Source: Candidatus Curtissbacteria bacterium RIFCSPLOWO2_01_FULL_41_18 (GTDB lineage Bacteria > Patescibacteriota > Microgenomatia > Curtissbacterales > GWA2-41-24). Taken from it: 25,221 bases of DNA. Positions 6,868 through 14,215 of this stretch are shown piece after piece. The translations under genes and the position numbers were made by a program. Below the pieces are notes generated by a model that saw nothing but the letters and a program-made list of their open reading frames with translations, was not told where the DNA came from and searched no databases. The DNA is taken from positions 1 to 25,221 of the forward strand of contig MFBQ01000041.1 of assembly GCA_001776475.1 (NCBI GenBank). The letters run 5' to 3'. The first letter of the stretch is position 1. Each line of letters begins with the position of its first letter.

Positions 6868-6895
6868 ATTATACTCCAGTTTAGGGTCTTGACAA
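6868..6895 (-). promoter_or_regulatory. Leaderless promoter of cutA
   Basis: On the minus strand, TTGTCA (6890-6895), a 16-bp spacer and a consensus TATAAT (6868-6873) are followed after only 6 bp by the ATG at 6861. The predicted transcription start falls on the A of the start codon, so the mRNA should be leaderless. Confidence 0.72.
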
Positions 6896-6941
6896 CTGCC
6901 AATTTATGGTGAAAAATGGTTATAGATGGTGAAAAATGGTG
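6889..6941 (+). promoter_or_regulatory. mra promoter region with four-box candidate MraZ operator
   Basis: TGGT occurs at 6907, 6917, 6927 and 6937, exactly 10 bp apart, in contexts TGGTG, TGGTT, TGGTG and TGGTG. MraZ is known to bind several direct TGGGN-type repeats with a 10-bp period upstream of its own gene, so this array, about 155 bp before mraZ, is very probably its operator with a T for the third G. A perfect plus-strand TTGACA lies at 6889-6894; the possible -10 (AAAAAT at 6912, or TATAGA at 6921) overlaps the boxes, which would suit autorepression. The -35 overlaps the divergent cutA promoter, so MraZ could also affect cutA. Confidence 0.72.
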
Positions 6942-6978
6942 ATTAGACAAAGCCTGAAAAGCTAACATTTAATCACCA

Positions 6979-7085
6979 GCCAGCAGACGGCACCACTCTT
7001 TAACTCCAGAAATTGCGAGCTGCCCGGGAGTTAAACACCGTCTCTGGCACAAGAGATGAAGTCCCGCTCACTTGCGGGCAGGTGC
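6979..7085 (+). ncRNA. Structured 5' leader RNA of the mraZ/dcw operon (candidate cis-regulator)
   Basis: Between the operator and mraZ lies an RNA with strong pairing. Stem P1: GCCAG (6979-6983) with CTGGC (7044-7048), then after one bulged C, AGACGG (6985-6990) with CCGTCT (7038-7043). Nested stem P2: TTTAACTCC (6999-7007) with GGAGTTAAA (7027-7035), 9 bp perfect. Hairpin P3: CCCGC (7063-7067) with GCGGG (7074-7078). Two further pairings link these parts: CTGCCCG (7020-7026, partly in the P2 loop) with CGGGCAG (7075-7081), and GCACC (6990-6994) with GGTGC (7081-7085). They lie just before the ribosome site AAGGA (7086-7090), so alternative folds could gate translation. It does not match a riboswitch class I know. 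Drawn by eye, without energy calculation. Confidence 0.5.
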
Positions 7086-7096
7086 AAGGAAAAAGG

Positions 7097-7498
7097 ATGT
7101 TTTTGGGCAGCTACAAGCCTTCATTTAATCAAAAGGCCCGAAGGGTTGCTTTACCCAAAAAAATCCGTGACTATCTTGCGACAAGCGAAATTATCCTATC
7201 TTACGGCTTCGAAAGCTGCTTATTCGGCTTCGATACGACTGCTTGGGAAAAAGAAGCCGCAAAACAGCTTTTACTACCTCTTACCGAAAAGCATCCACGG
7301 GATATACGCCGCTTCTTTTTCGCCACAGCTAAGCTTATCAGACTCGATGATCAGGGCCGGTTTGTTATTCCTGACAACCTTGTACAATACGCGAAAATTG
7401 CAAGACCGGTAGTAATTGGTGCTGGCGATCACTTTGAAATTTGGGACCAAGATGTTTGGCAAAAACAGTTATCGAAACTGGAAAAAGAAAGTCAATGA
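7097..7498 (+). CDS. mraZ: MraZ transcriptional regulator of the dcw cluster
   Basis: MraZ is an AbrB/SpoVT-fold DNA-binding protein that controls its own operon. The 133-residue product starts MFLGSYKPSFNQKARRVALP, matching the family start (MFLGEY...LD.KGR..lP), and has the second half-site repeat IRLDDQGRFVIPDNL followed by VVIGAGDHFEIWD. The frame is open upstream to 7013, but ATG 7097 is chosen for the match and for the ribosome site AAGGA six bases before it. The first repeat reads NQKARR where the family usually has D.KGR, a small divergence in the DNA-contacting loop. Its stop overlaps the rsmH start (ATGA). The four TGGT boxes upstream are its likely target. Confidence 0.93.
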   Translation: MFLGSYKPSFNQKARRVALPKKIRDYLATSEIILSYGFESCLFGFDTTAWEKEAAKQLLLPLTEKHPRDIRRFFFATAKLIRLDDQGRFVIPDNLVQYAKIARPVVIGAGDHFEIWDQDVWQKQLSKLEKESQ

Positions 7499-8385
7499 GC
7501 CAGTATCACCAAAGCGTACTTTTACAAGAAGCGATCAAGTTTCTAAATGTCAAGCCGCAACATTTGTACATTGATGCCACAATTGGCGGTGGGGGACACA
7601 CCCGGCAAATTTTAAGACGAGGCGGCAAGGTTTTAGGAATAGATAGTGACCCGGAATCCATAGCGCACCTTAACAAAAAATTTAAAATTGAAAATTTAAA
7701 ATTGAAAATTGGTGAAGATTTGATTTTGGCCCAAGGGAACTTTAACAGAATTGCTGATATAGCTAGATCTCACGGTTTTAGCAAAGTCTCCGGCATTCTT
7801 TTTGATCTGGGTGTTTCCAGCCATCAGTTAGAAACAGCTCAACGAGGTTTCAGTTTTCAAAAAGAAGGCCCATTGGATATGCGTATGGATAAAAATTCAA
7901 ATATCAGGGCATTTGATTTAGTCAACAATCTTGAAAAAAGGAGGTTAAATGAAATTTTTGAAAAATATGCTGGCGAAAAGCTTAGTTGGTCAATTGCTAG
8001 CGCTATTTGTAGCGCCCGTAAGATAAAACCGATCGAGACAACAGATGGTCTTGCCCATATTATCAAGGAGGTGTATCGAAGAAAACATTTAAGAACCAAG
8101 TTACATCCGGCAACTAAAGCATTTCAAGCTTTAAGAATAGTCGTGAATAGTGAACTTTTGAATTTAGAGGAAGCTTTACCGCAGACTGTAAATTTACTGG
8201 AAAAACAGGGCCGGTTGGTAGTTATAAGCTTTCATTCGCTTGAAGATAGCATAGTCAAACGATTCTTCAAGTATGAGAAAAGATTGAAAGTTTTAACAAA
8301 GACTCCAATCGGTCCCGGAAGTGGGGAAATTTTACATAACCCAAGGTCCCGAAGTGCCAGACTGCGAGCAGCGGTCAAAATCTAA
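7495..8385 (+). CDS. rsmH: 16S rRNA m4C1402 methyltransferase RsmH (MraW)
   Basis: RsmH uses SAM to methylate N4 of C1402 in 16S rRNA, in the ribosomal P site. The 296-residue product starts MSQYHQSVLLQEA at the ATG overlapping the mraZ stop. Motifs: YIDATIGGGGHT (SAM loop, residues about 25-36), VLGIDSDPESI, ILFDLGVSSHQLETAQRGFSF with GPLDMRMD, HPATKAFQALRIVVNSEL and VISFHSLEDSIVKRFFK. The length is typical. An extra lysine-rich stretch (KFKIENLKLKIGED) lies after the acidic SAM loop and is encoded by a perfect 14-bp tandem repeat at 7681-7708. Confidence 0.96.
   Translation: MSQYHQSVLLQEAIKFLNVKPQHLYIDATIGGGGHTRQILRRGGKVLGIDSDPESIAHLNKKFKIENLKLKIGEDLILAQGNFNRIADIARSHGFSKVSGILFDLGVSSHQLETAQRGFSFQKEGPLDMRMDKNSNIRAFDLVNNLEKRRLNEIFEKYAGEKLSWSIASAICSARKIKPIETTDGLAHIIKEVYRRKHLRTKLHPATKAFQALRIVVNSELLNLEEALPQTVNLLEKQGRLVVISFHSLEDSIVKRFFKYEKRLKVLTKTPIGPGSGEILHNPRSRSARLRAAVKI
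7681..7708 (+). repeat. 14-bp tandem repeat (two 7+7 units) inside rsmH
   Basis: TTTAAAATTGAAAA occurs twice head to tail; each unit is itself two similar heptamers, TTTAAAA and TTGAAAA. It encodes the FKIENLKLKI insertion. Confidence 0.85.
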
Positions 8386-8427
8386 AAATCCCCTAAAAGG
8401 TGTAAGCAAAATGGAGAAAAATAAGAA

Positions 8428-8742
8428 ATGTTACACATATCAGACTTTAGAGTCAAAAAACAAAAAGAAAACAGCTTTAACCTTGTTGGTAAAATCAAGG
8501 TTAAGATTCTTGTCATCTGCGCATTTATTGTAGCCAGTTTATTTTTTGCTCAACTTGTGTTTGCCAATAATCTGGCAGTTGATGGACAAAAGCTCTCAGA
8601 GATTGAAGATCAAATAGCTAAATTTGAAGAAGACAACACCACTCTTAGGGCTGAAATCGCCAAAGAGTCTTCTTTGAGCACACTTTCCCAAAGAGCTGAA
8701 GAGATGGGATTTGAAAAACCTTCCAAATTAACTACCTTTTAA
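8428..8742 (+). CDS. ftsL: FtsL/DivIC-like septum protein
   Basis: This 104-residue protein has the classical bitopic layout: a basic cytoplasmic N-terminus, one transmembrane helix (about residues 26-46, KILVICAFIVASLFFAQLVF), then a short coiled coil (LSEIEDQIAKFEEDNTTLRAEIAKESSLSTLSQRAEEMGF). FtsL and DivIC proteins recruit the FtsW-FtsI septal synthase, and the position between rsmH and ftsI is the standard ftsL place. Sequence identity in this family is low, so the call rests on layout and context. No good ribosome site precedes 8428. An out-of-frame ATG at 8411 has the better one (AAAAGGTG) and opens a 40-residue frame ending at 8533, so the true N-terminus is uncertain. Confidence 0.75.
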   Translation: MLHISDFRVKKQKENSFNLVGKIKVKILVICAFIVASLFFAQLVFANNLAVDGQKLSEIEDQIAKFEEDNTTLRAEIAKESSLSTLSQRAEEMGFEKPSKLTTF

Positions 8743-8746
8743 AAAA

Positions 8747-8775
8747 TTCGCAATCTTTGCTACTTTTGTTACACT
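8747..8775 (+). promoter_or_regulatory. Possible internal promoter before ftsI
   Basis: TTCGCA at 8747-8752, a 17-bp spacer and TACACT at 8770-8775 preceded by TG (extended -10). The 78-bp gap here is longer than most in the cluster. Confidence 0.4.
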
Positions 8776-8820
8776 AAAAAGAGTCCAATATCAAAATTTT
8801 TATTTGCACAGTCAAGATTC

Positions 8821-10563
8821 ATGGATCGGATTAAAATTTTCCAAATAATAATTTTCACAGCAGCGATATTTATTATTGCTCGGCTGTTTTACTGGCAATT
8901 CATTGCTCAAGTTACCTCAAGTGGGGAAATTAACTCTGCCCAAATAATTCCAGCGTCTCGTGGTGAAATATTTACGAACGATGACTTCCCTATAGTTGCC
9001 GACCAAGAAGCTTTCCTTTTATACGCAAAGCCTCATGAGATTACAAAGGATTCTCAAGAATTGGCAAAGGTGTTGGCCCCATCTTTAATTTCAGAAAAAT
9101 ATGCCACATCCGGGGCCGCGTTTTTACCAGACTTACAAAAGCAGAAGGAGGAGGAGGTTAAACAGCTGCAAACAAATATTTTCGCGCACCTTGCCGATAA
9201 GAACTTATTTTGGGTTCAGCTTGCCAGAAAGCTACCAAAGGACATTAAAGAAAAGATTCAAACGCTCGACATTAGTGGATTAGGATTTGAAAAGGACAAG
9301 AAACGTTTCTATCCGGAAGCTTCAATGGCTGCGCACCTTTTAGGTTTTGTCGGTTTAAATAAGTTTGGGGATGACACCGGTTATTTTGGCCTGGAAGGTT
9401 ATTATGACCAACGTTTAAAAGGCCAACCTGGTAGGCTAGGACGAGACAGAGACCCTTTAGGCTTCCCGATTCTAGTAGGAAGGTATCGCACAGTTGAGCC
9501 GAAGAAAGGAGATTCTCTAAAATTATCAATCGATCGCACCATGCAATTTATTGTCGAGCAAAAGTTAGAGCAGGCTGTCGAAAAATACGGTGCCAAGGAA
9601 GGTACAGTTATTATCTCAGACCCAAAAACAGGTCAGATTATGGCTATGGCAACTTATCCTAATTACAATCCAAATTTATATCAGGAGTATGACGGGTCTC
9701 AATACAAAAACCCCGCTATTGCTAATACTTATGAACCCGGTTCAGTCTTCAAACTAATAACTATGGCCTCGGCCCTTGATATGTCACTGGTAGATCCCAA
9801 TACACGTTGTGATATCTGCTCAGGCCCGCGTCAAATCGCTGGATACGAAATTTCCACTTGGAATAAAAAATACTATCCAAACTCAACTATGACAGAAGTT
9901 ATTCAGCATTCCGACAACGTCGGTATTAGTTTTGTAGCGGATAAATTGGGCATAGACAGATTTTATGAATACATTCTTAAATTCGGCTTTAGGGAAAAAA
10001 CAGGAATTGACCTGCAAGAAGAGGCTGACGGAGCAATTCGGAACAAGAAAGATTGGAAAGGAATTGATCTGGTAACTTCCGCATTTGGTCAAGGAATTGC
10101 TGTCACCCCTATTCAAATGGTCCAAGCTGTTCAAGCTATTGCTAATAGGGGAGTTCTGATTAGTCCCAAGATTGTAGCAAAGATTATCGCAAACAGCAAA
10201 GAAGAAATTGTTAAGCCTGGCGAAAAGCGACAGGTAATTTCCGCAAAAACTGCTGCTCAAATCACTGAAATGATGGTTAACGCTGTGGAGAAAGGTGAGG
10301 CGAAAGCGTTTGTACCTAAAGGCTATAAAATAGCTGGCAAAACCGGTACGGCTCAAATTCCCCTTGCCGGCCATTATGATCCCGATAAAACCATCGCCTC
10401 CTTTGTCGGTTTTGCGCCAGCAAACGATCCCAAATTTGTGATGCTGGTTCTTTTTAATCAGCCTTCAGCTTCAATTTTTGGTTCGGAAACAGCAGCACCA
10501 ACTTTTTTTGAGATTGCCAGGGAATTATTTAACTATTTAGGTATATCGCAGGCGAACGATTAA
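8821..10563 (+). CDS. ftsI: FtsI/PBP3-type septal peptidoglycan transpeptidase (class B PBP)
   Basis: This enzyme cross-links peptide stems during division, with its active site outside the membrane. The 580-residue protein has a short N-terminus, one transmembrane helix (about residues 5-26), the PBP dimerisation/pedestal region (from ASRGEIFTNDDFPIVAD to about 230) and a transpeptidase domain with all three motifs: SVFK (Ser308 nucleophile, Lys311), SDN (364-366) and KTGTAQ (507-512). GYFGLEGYYDQRLKGQPG is the typical linker. Length is as expected for class B PBPs, without an extra PASTA repeat. It follows the ftsL-like gene, and FtsW is encoded later in the same cluster, so it should act with FtsW at the septum. 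It would be the main beta-lactam target of the window. Confidence 0.96.
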   Translation: MDRIKIFQIIIFTAAIFIIARLFYWQFIAQVTSSGEINSAQIIPASRGEIFTNDDFPIVADQEAFLLYAKPHEITKDSQELAKVLAPSLISEKYATSGAAFLPDLQKQKEEEVKQLQTNIFAHLADKNLFWVQLARKLPKDIKEKIQTLDISGLGFEKDKKRFYPEASMAAHLLGFVGLNKFGDDTGYFGLEGYYDQRLKGQPGRLGRDRDPLGFPILVGRYRTVEPKKGDSLKLSIDRTMQFIVEQKLEQAVEKYGAKEGTVIISDPKTGQIMAMATYPNYNPNLYQEYDGSQYKNPAIANTYEPGSVFKLITMASALDMSLVDPNTRCDICSGPRQIAGYEISTWNKKYYPNSTMTEVIQHSDNVGISFVADKLGIDRFYEYILKFGFREKTGIDLQEEADGAIRNKKDWKGIDLVTSAFGQGIAVTPIQMVQAVQAIANRGVLISPKIVAKIIANSKEEIVKPGEKRQVISAKTAAQITEMMVNAVEKGEAKAFVPKGYKIAGKTGTAQIPLAGHYDPDKTIASFVGFAPANDPKFVMLVLFNQPSASIFGSETAAPTFFEIARELFNYLGISQAND

Positions 10564-10568
10564 CATGA

Positions 10569-10574
10569 TATTAT
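10569..10574 (+). promoter_or_regulatory. Extended -10 box just before the DUF5652-like gene
   Basis: TG-A-TATTAT lies 9 bp before the GTG at 10584, predicting a leader of about 3 nt. No good -35 is seen, so the call leans on the extended -10. Confidence 0.33.
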
Positions 10575-10583
10575 AAAAACAAC

Positions 10584-10874
10584 GTGGATTCATTTATTCA
10601 GGACCTTGTCCTAAACCGAGGCGTTCAGACGCCCGTTACTGCCGCCTTACTTGTTATCCTTGTAGCCTGGTCGTTTATATGGAAAGGATTCGCGCTTTGG
10701 CACTCGGCAAAAGTTGATGAAAAGTACTGGTTCGTGGCGATTTTGCTTTTAAACACTGTCGGAATTCTAGAAATTGCTTATCTTTTTTACTTTTCTAAAA
10801 AGAGACAAGATTTAAATGATCTTATTGATACTATTAAATCTTTTCAACCATTCAAATTAAGAAGGACCAGATAA
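10584..10874 (+). CDS. Small membrane protein, DUF5652-like
   Basis: The 96-residue protein has two hydrophobic helices: about residues 17-36 (TAALLVILVAWSFIWKGFAL) and 47-69 (KYWFVAILLLNTVGILEIAYLFYF), joined by a loop with WHSAKVDEK, and a basic C-terminal tail ending in KLRRTR. The WKG.ALW....(10-12)..W F...L..NT.GILEI.Y.F pattern is that of DUF5652, a family I associate with CPR genomes; its function is unknown. GTG 10584 is the only sensible start. Its place between ftsI and murE suggests a link to envelope growth, which is inference only. Confidence 0.7.
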   Translation: MDSFIQDLVLNRGVQTPVTAALLVILVAWSFIWKGFALWHSAKVDEKYWFVAILLLNTVGILEIAYLFYFSKKRQDLNDLIDTIKSFQPFKLRRTR

Positions 10875-10905
10875 ATCAATACTTCTAACACAAAACCTAT
10901 AGAAT

Positions 10906-10934
10906 TTGAGATTCACCCTCTGATTTGTTAGAAT
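10906..10934 (+). promoter_or_regulatory. Promoter upstream of murE
   Basis: TTGAGA (10906-10911), a 17-bp spacer and TAGAAT (10929-10934) with a TG extension (TGT before the -10). It lies in a 120-bp gap and predicts a leader of about 54 nt before the ATG at 10995. It would allow the mur genes to be transcribed apart from mraZ control. Confidence 0.55.
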
Positions 10935-10994
10935 TACTCTTAATCACCGCAATCTTGATCTGTCTTACGGGAAATTTAGTACTAATATTAATGT

Positions 10995-12200
10995 ATGTGG
11001 CAAAAAATTAAGAACTACTATCATCTCCTGCAAGCCATTATTGCCGCCACTTATTTTGGCTTTCCTTCAAAAAAATTGGTAGTTATTGGTGTTACCGGAA
11101 CTGATGGCAAAACAACAACTGTCACAATGATATACCATATTCTGAAGAAAGCCGGCCAAGAAGTTTCAATGATTTCCTCGTTAGGTGCTCAAATAGGTTC
11201 AAAGAAAATTGGTACAGGCATGCACGTTACTACTCCAAACCCTTACTACATCCAGAAATATCTGAAACTGGCAAAAGACGCAGGAAGCAAATATTTCGTT
11301 TTAGAAGCTACCTCTCATGGTCTTGATCAAAACCGCTTAAGTTTTGTCAAATTTAAAGTTGCTGCCCTAACCAATGTTTCAGACGAGCATTTGGACTATC
11401 ATAAGAATTTAACAAACTACATGAAAGCAAAAAGCAAACTTTTCCAAAACGTTGACTTTTCCATCCTCAACATCGATGATTACTCGTTTAATTTTTTAAA
11501 AAAAATCGCTACCGGTAAAAAGCTCACATACGGTAGAAATCCTCATGCTGATTTTAATCACAAAAACTTTGCTATCAATCTAAAAATCTCGGGTGATTAT
11601 AATTTGCAAAATGCCTTAGCCGCCGCTGCAACTGCGACTGCTTTGGGAATCAATAAAAAAATCGTTATTGGCGCACTTTCAACTTTTCAAGCAGTTGAGG
11701 GTCGAATGGAGCAGTTAAAACTTGGCCAAAATTTTAGAGTTTATGTAGATTTTGCCCATACGCCAAATGGACTTGAGAATGCCCTCATATTTTTAAATAG
11801 TATTCGTTTGTTTAAAAACACAAGGGTAATATCAGTCTTCGGAGCAGCAGGAGAACGCGACAAACTAAAAAGGATACAAATGGGCAAAGTTGCCGCCAAA
11901 TATTCGGATATTTGTATTTTGACAGCTGAGGACCCAAGAAAAGAAAAGGTCGAGATCATCTGTGCCCAAATAGCCAAGGGGCTCAAAGCAGCTGGTAAGG
12001 CAGAAGGTGAAGGTTTTTATATCATTCCCGATAGACAAGTAGCAATTAACTACGCCGCCAAAATAGCCAAAAGCGGTGATATCGTTGGTCTTTTTGGTAA
12101 AGGTCACGAAAAAAGTATGTCGATAGGTAAAAAAGAATTCCCTTGGGATGAATTCAGCACAGCTAAAGAAGCTATTAAAAGGAGGCTAAAAACTGAATAA
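10995..12200 (+). CDS. murE: MurE-like UDP-MurNAc-tripeptide ligase lacking the N-terminal domain
   Basis: MurE adds the third residue (usually meso-diaminopimelate or lysine) to UDP-MurNAc-L-Ala-D-Glu with ATP in the cytoplasm. The central ATPase domain shows VTGTDGKTTT (P-loop, residues 33-42), the block HVTTPNPYYIQKYLK, LEATSHGLDQNRL and NVSDEHLDYH, and the C-terminal domain has GRMEQL, VDFAHTPNGLENAL, GAAGERDKLKR and LFGKGHEKSM. At 401 residues it is roughly 90 shorter than typical MurE because the P-loop comes after about 32 residues, leaving no room for the usual UDP-binding N-terminal domain. The third-residue selectivity motif, DNPR in diaminopimelate enzymes, reads EDPR here; the Arg is kept, which favours a diaminopimelate-like substrate, but this is not certain. 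Confidence 0.88.
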   Translation: MWQKIKNYYHLLQAIIAATYFGFPSKKLVVIGVTGTDGKTTTVTMIYHILKKAGQEVSMISSLGAQIGSKKIGTGMHVTTPNPYYIQKYLKLAKDAGSKYFVLEATSHGLDQNRLSFVKFKVAALTNVSDEHLDYHKNLTNYMKAKSKLFQNVDFSILNIDDYSFNFLKKIATGKKLTYGRNPHADFNHKNFAINLKISGDYNLQNALAAAATATALGINKKIVIGALSTFQAVEGRMEQLKLGQNFRVYVDFAHTPNGLENALIFLNSIRLFKNTRVISVFGAAGERDKLKRIQMGKVAAKYSDICILTAEDPRKEKVEIICAQIAKGLKAAGKAEGEGFYIIPDRQVAINYAAKIAKSGDIVGLFGKGHEKSMSIGKKEFPWDEFSTAKEAIKRRLKTE

Positions 12201-14214
12201 AAAAACAAAGCTACCCAAATTTACTGATTTTGCAGCCATAATTTTGGCAGCAGGAGAAGGGAAAAGAATGAAATCTAAACTGCCTAAAGTTTTACACAAA
12301 TTAGCAAATAGGCCGATTATTAAATATTCATTTGAAGTAGTTAAAAATACAAAGCCTGCCCAAATAATCGTTGTTTCATCACCTGATTCCGTCGATAAAC
12401 TAAAAATGCTCCTCGAAGGGGCCGATTTTGTAATTCAGAGAAAAGCTCTGGGAACAGCTGATGCAACACTGCAAGCAATTAAAAAGATTAGGTCTGATAT
12501 TAAAACGACACTTGTAGTTTACGGAGCCGATCTTGCTTTCTTCAACTCCGAAACACTTAATCGAGTAATAAAACAACATCTACAAACAAATAGTGTTCAG
12601 ACACTTGTTACAGCCAACATTTCGAATCCAACCGGATGTGGCCGAATTATTCGGGACAAGGGGCAAATAGTTGATATTGTTGAAGAAAAAGATGCAACTG
12701 ATAGCATTAGAAAAATAAAGGAAGTCAATGTTGGCATCTACGTTTTTGACAAAGGCTTTCTTGCCCAAAATCTGACAAAAGTTAAACCGTCTCCAGTCTC
12801 TGGTGAAAAATATCTTGTGGATCTAGTCAAAATAGCTGCCAAAACTGGCGAAAAAACTCGGACTTACGCGCTTAAGGATACTGACCAGTGGTTTATGATC
12901 GATACTCCCAATGATCTCAAACTTGCCTCTCAAAAACTTGCCAAGAGAGTTCACATCATGGGCATTGCCGGCGCCGGCGCGTCGGCAGTCGCGCAAATAG
13001 CAAAAGGAAATGGATATAAAGTCTCTGGATGCGACATTAATTCTCGATCTTCTTACCTAAAAGGCCCAAAACTCGAAATCAAAAAAGGTCATGATTCGTC
13101 ACACATACATAATATTGGGATGTTAATTGTATCTCCGGCAATTATAAAATATGATCCGAAAAACGGTGAGTTAAAAGAAGCTAAAAGACAAAAAATACCA
13201 GTTGTCACTTGGCAACAATTTCAAGGCCAAATTTTACAAAAGAATAAATTCGTTATAGCTGTAGCCGGTGCCTATGGCAAATCAACAACAACAGCCTTAC
13301 TTTCTCAGATTCTAATCGATGCAGGACTTGACCCTACTTGTGAAATTGGGGCTACAGTTTTAAGTTGGGGTACAAATTACAAAGTTGGAAATTCCAAATA
13401 TTATGTTTGTGAAGCTGATGAGTACAACGATAATTTTCTAAATTATAACCCAGATATCGCTGTTGTTTTAAGTATGTCCTGGGATCATCCTGACTATTTC
13501 AAAACGAAAGAGAAAGTTTTTGACTCATTTGAACAATTTATTAATAAAATAAAAAATAATGGTGTACTGGTTATTGCACAAGATCCCAGTCTTGAAAAAC
13601 TTGCCAAACTTGCTCGCAGCGATATCAAAATAGCCATCATTAGAAATTACGACAATTATAAACTTTCGATAATTGGAGATTTTAGAAGAGAAAACGCTAA
13701 CGCCGCCCTTACAGTTGCCAAGATTTTAGAAATCAATTCTCTTCTCGCCATGCAAAGCATCCAGAATTTTTCCGGTGTCGCCAGGCGACTCGAGTTTAAA
13801 GGTAAAGTAGATAATGTTAGAGTTTATGACGATTATGCTGTTCAACCTTATACTGTTTTAACCACAGCCAACGCCCTTAAAGAAAAATTCAAAAATAGCA
13901 AAGTTGTATTAGTTTTCGAACCCCACACCTTTTCTAGAATTAATATCTTCTTTGATGATTTTGTAAAAAATCTCAAAAAATGTCGCATCGATAAAATTTT
14001 AATTACAGAAGTTTATCCGGCTAGAGAGAAAGGTAATAAAAAAGAGGTAGCAGCCAAACTTGCAAAAGCAATTGGCCACAAAGCCACATTCACAGGATCG
14101 ATTATCGACACCGCAAATTATTTGAAAAAAAGTTTAAAGGCTTATGATGTTATTTGCTCAATGGGTGCCGGTAATGCTTATAAATTATACGATACACTGA
14201 TTTCTCTTCTTTAA
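12193..14214 (+). CDS. murC: Fusion: GlmU-like nucleotidyltransferase + MurC-type UDP-MurNAc:L-Ala ligase
   Basis: One 673-residue frame joins two enzymes. The N-terminal part (about 1-250) is a sugar-phosphate uridylyltransferase of GlmU type (AAIILAAGEGKRMKSKLPKV, QRKALGTADATLQAI, GCGRIIRDKGQIVDIVEEKD, EVNVGIYVFD), without the left-handed-helix acetyltransferase domain. The rest is a MurC/Mpl ligase that adds L-Ala to UDP-MurNAc: HIMGIAGAGASAVAQ, AVAGAYGKSTTT (P-loop), EADEYNDNFL, RRLEFKG, FEPHTFSR, MGAGNAY. MurC's DDYGHHP is DDYAVQP (13828-13848) and the P-loop His is Tyr. In the transferase, the usual GDVPL reads GADLA. Start: CTG 12193 is chosen since AGGAGG (12180-12185) lies seven bases before it and the first strand AAIILAAG would be lost from TTG 12244. 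It overlaps murE by 8 bp. Confidence 0.82.
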   Translation: MNKKTKLPKFTDFAAIILAAGEGKRMKSKLPKVLHKLANRPIIKYSFEVVKNTKPAQIIVVSSPDSVDKLKMLLEGADFVIQRKALGTADATLQAIKKIRSDIKTTLVVYGADLAFFNSETLNRVIKQHLQTNSVQTLVTANISNPTGCGRIIRDKGQIVDIVEEKDATDSIRKIKEVNVGIYVFDKGFLAQNLTKVKPSPVSGEKYLVDLVKIAAKTGEKTRTYALKDTDQWFMIDTPNDLKLASQKLAKRVHIMGIAGAGASAVAQIAKGNGYKVSGCDINSRSSYLKGPKLEIKKGHDSSHIHNIGMLIVSPAIIKYDPKNGELKEAKRQKIPVVTWQQFQGQILQKNKFVIAVAGAYGKSTTTALLSQILIDAGLDPTCEIGATVLSWGTNYKVGNSKYYVCEADEYNDNFLNYNPDIAVVLSMSWDHPDYFKTKEKVFDSFEQFINKIKNNGVLVIAQDPSLEKLAKLARSDIKIAIIRNYDNYKLSIIGDFRRENANAALTVAKILEINSLLAMQSIQNFSGVARRLEFKGKVDNVRVYDDYAVQPYTVLTTANALKEKFKNSKVVLVFEPHTFSRINIFFDDFVKNLKKCRIDKILITEVYPAREKGNKKEVAAKLAKAIGHKATFTGSIIDTANYLKKSLKAYDVICSMGAGNAYKLYDTLISLL

Positions 14215-14215
14215 T

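Noticed and set aside
6638..6868. 76-codon plus-strand frame opposite cutA
   Set aside because: Antisense shadow of a clear CutA-family gene.
6456..6930. Shared 11-mer TTATAGATGGT at 6456 and 6920 as a second MraZ site
   Set aside because: The first copy has only one TGGT and no 10-bp array; chance in AT-rich sequence is likely.
7013..7096. N-terminal extension of MraZ from TTG 7013
   Set aside because: The extra residues overlap the structured leader, have no family match, and ATG 7097 has the ribosome site and the standard MFLG start.
8411..8533. Frame starting ATG 8411 with a good ribosome site, 40 residues, overlapping the ftsL-like start
   Set aside because: Its product is a low-complexity Lys/Leu stretch with no membrane helix; the frame at 8428 gives the expected FtsL layout. 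Kept only as a doubt about the true N-terminus.
9883..10374. 163-codon minus-strand frame within ftsI
   Set aside because: Long only because it mirrors ftsI codon use; Phe/Asn/Ser-rich and without motifs.
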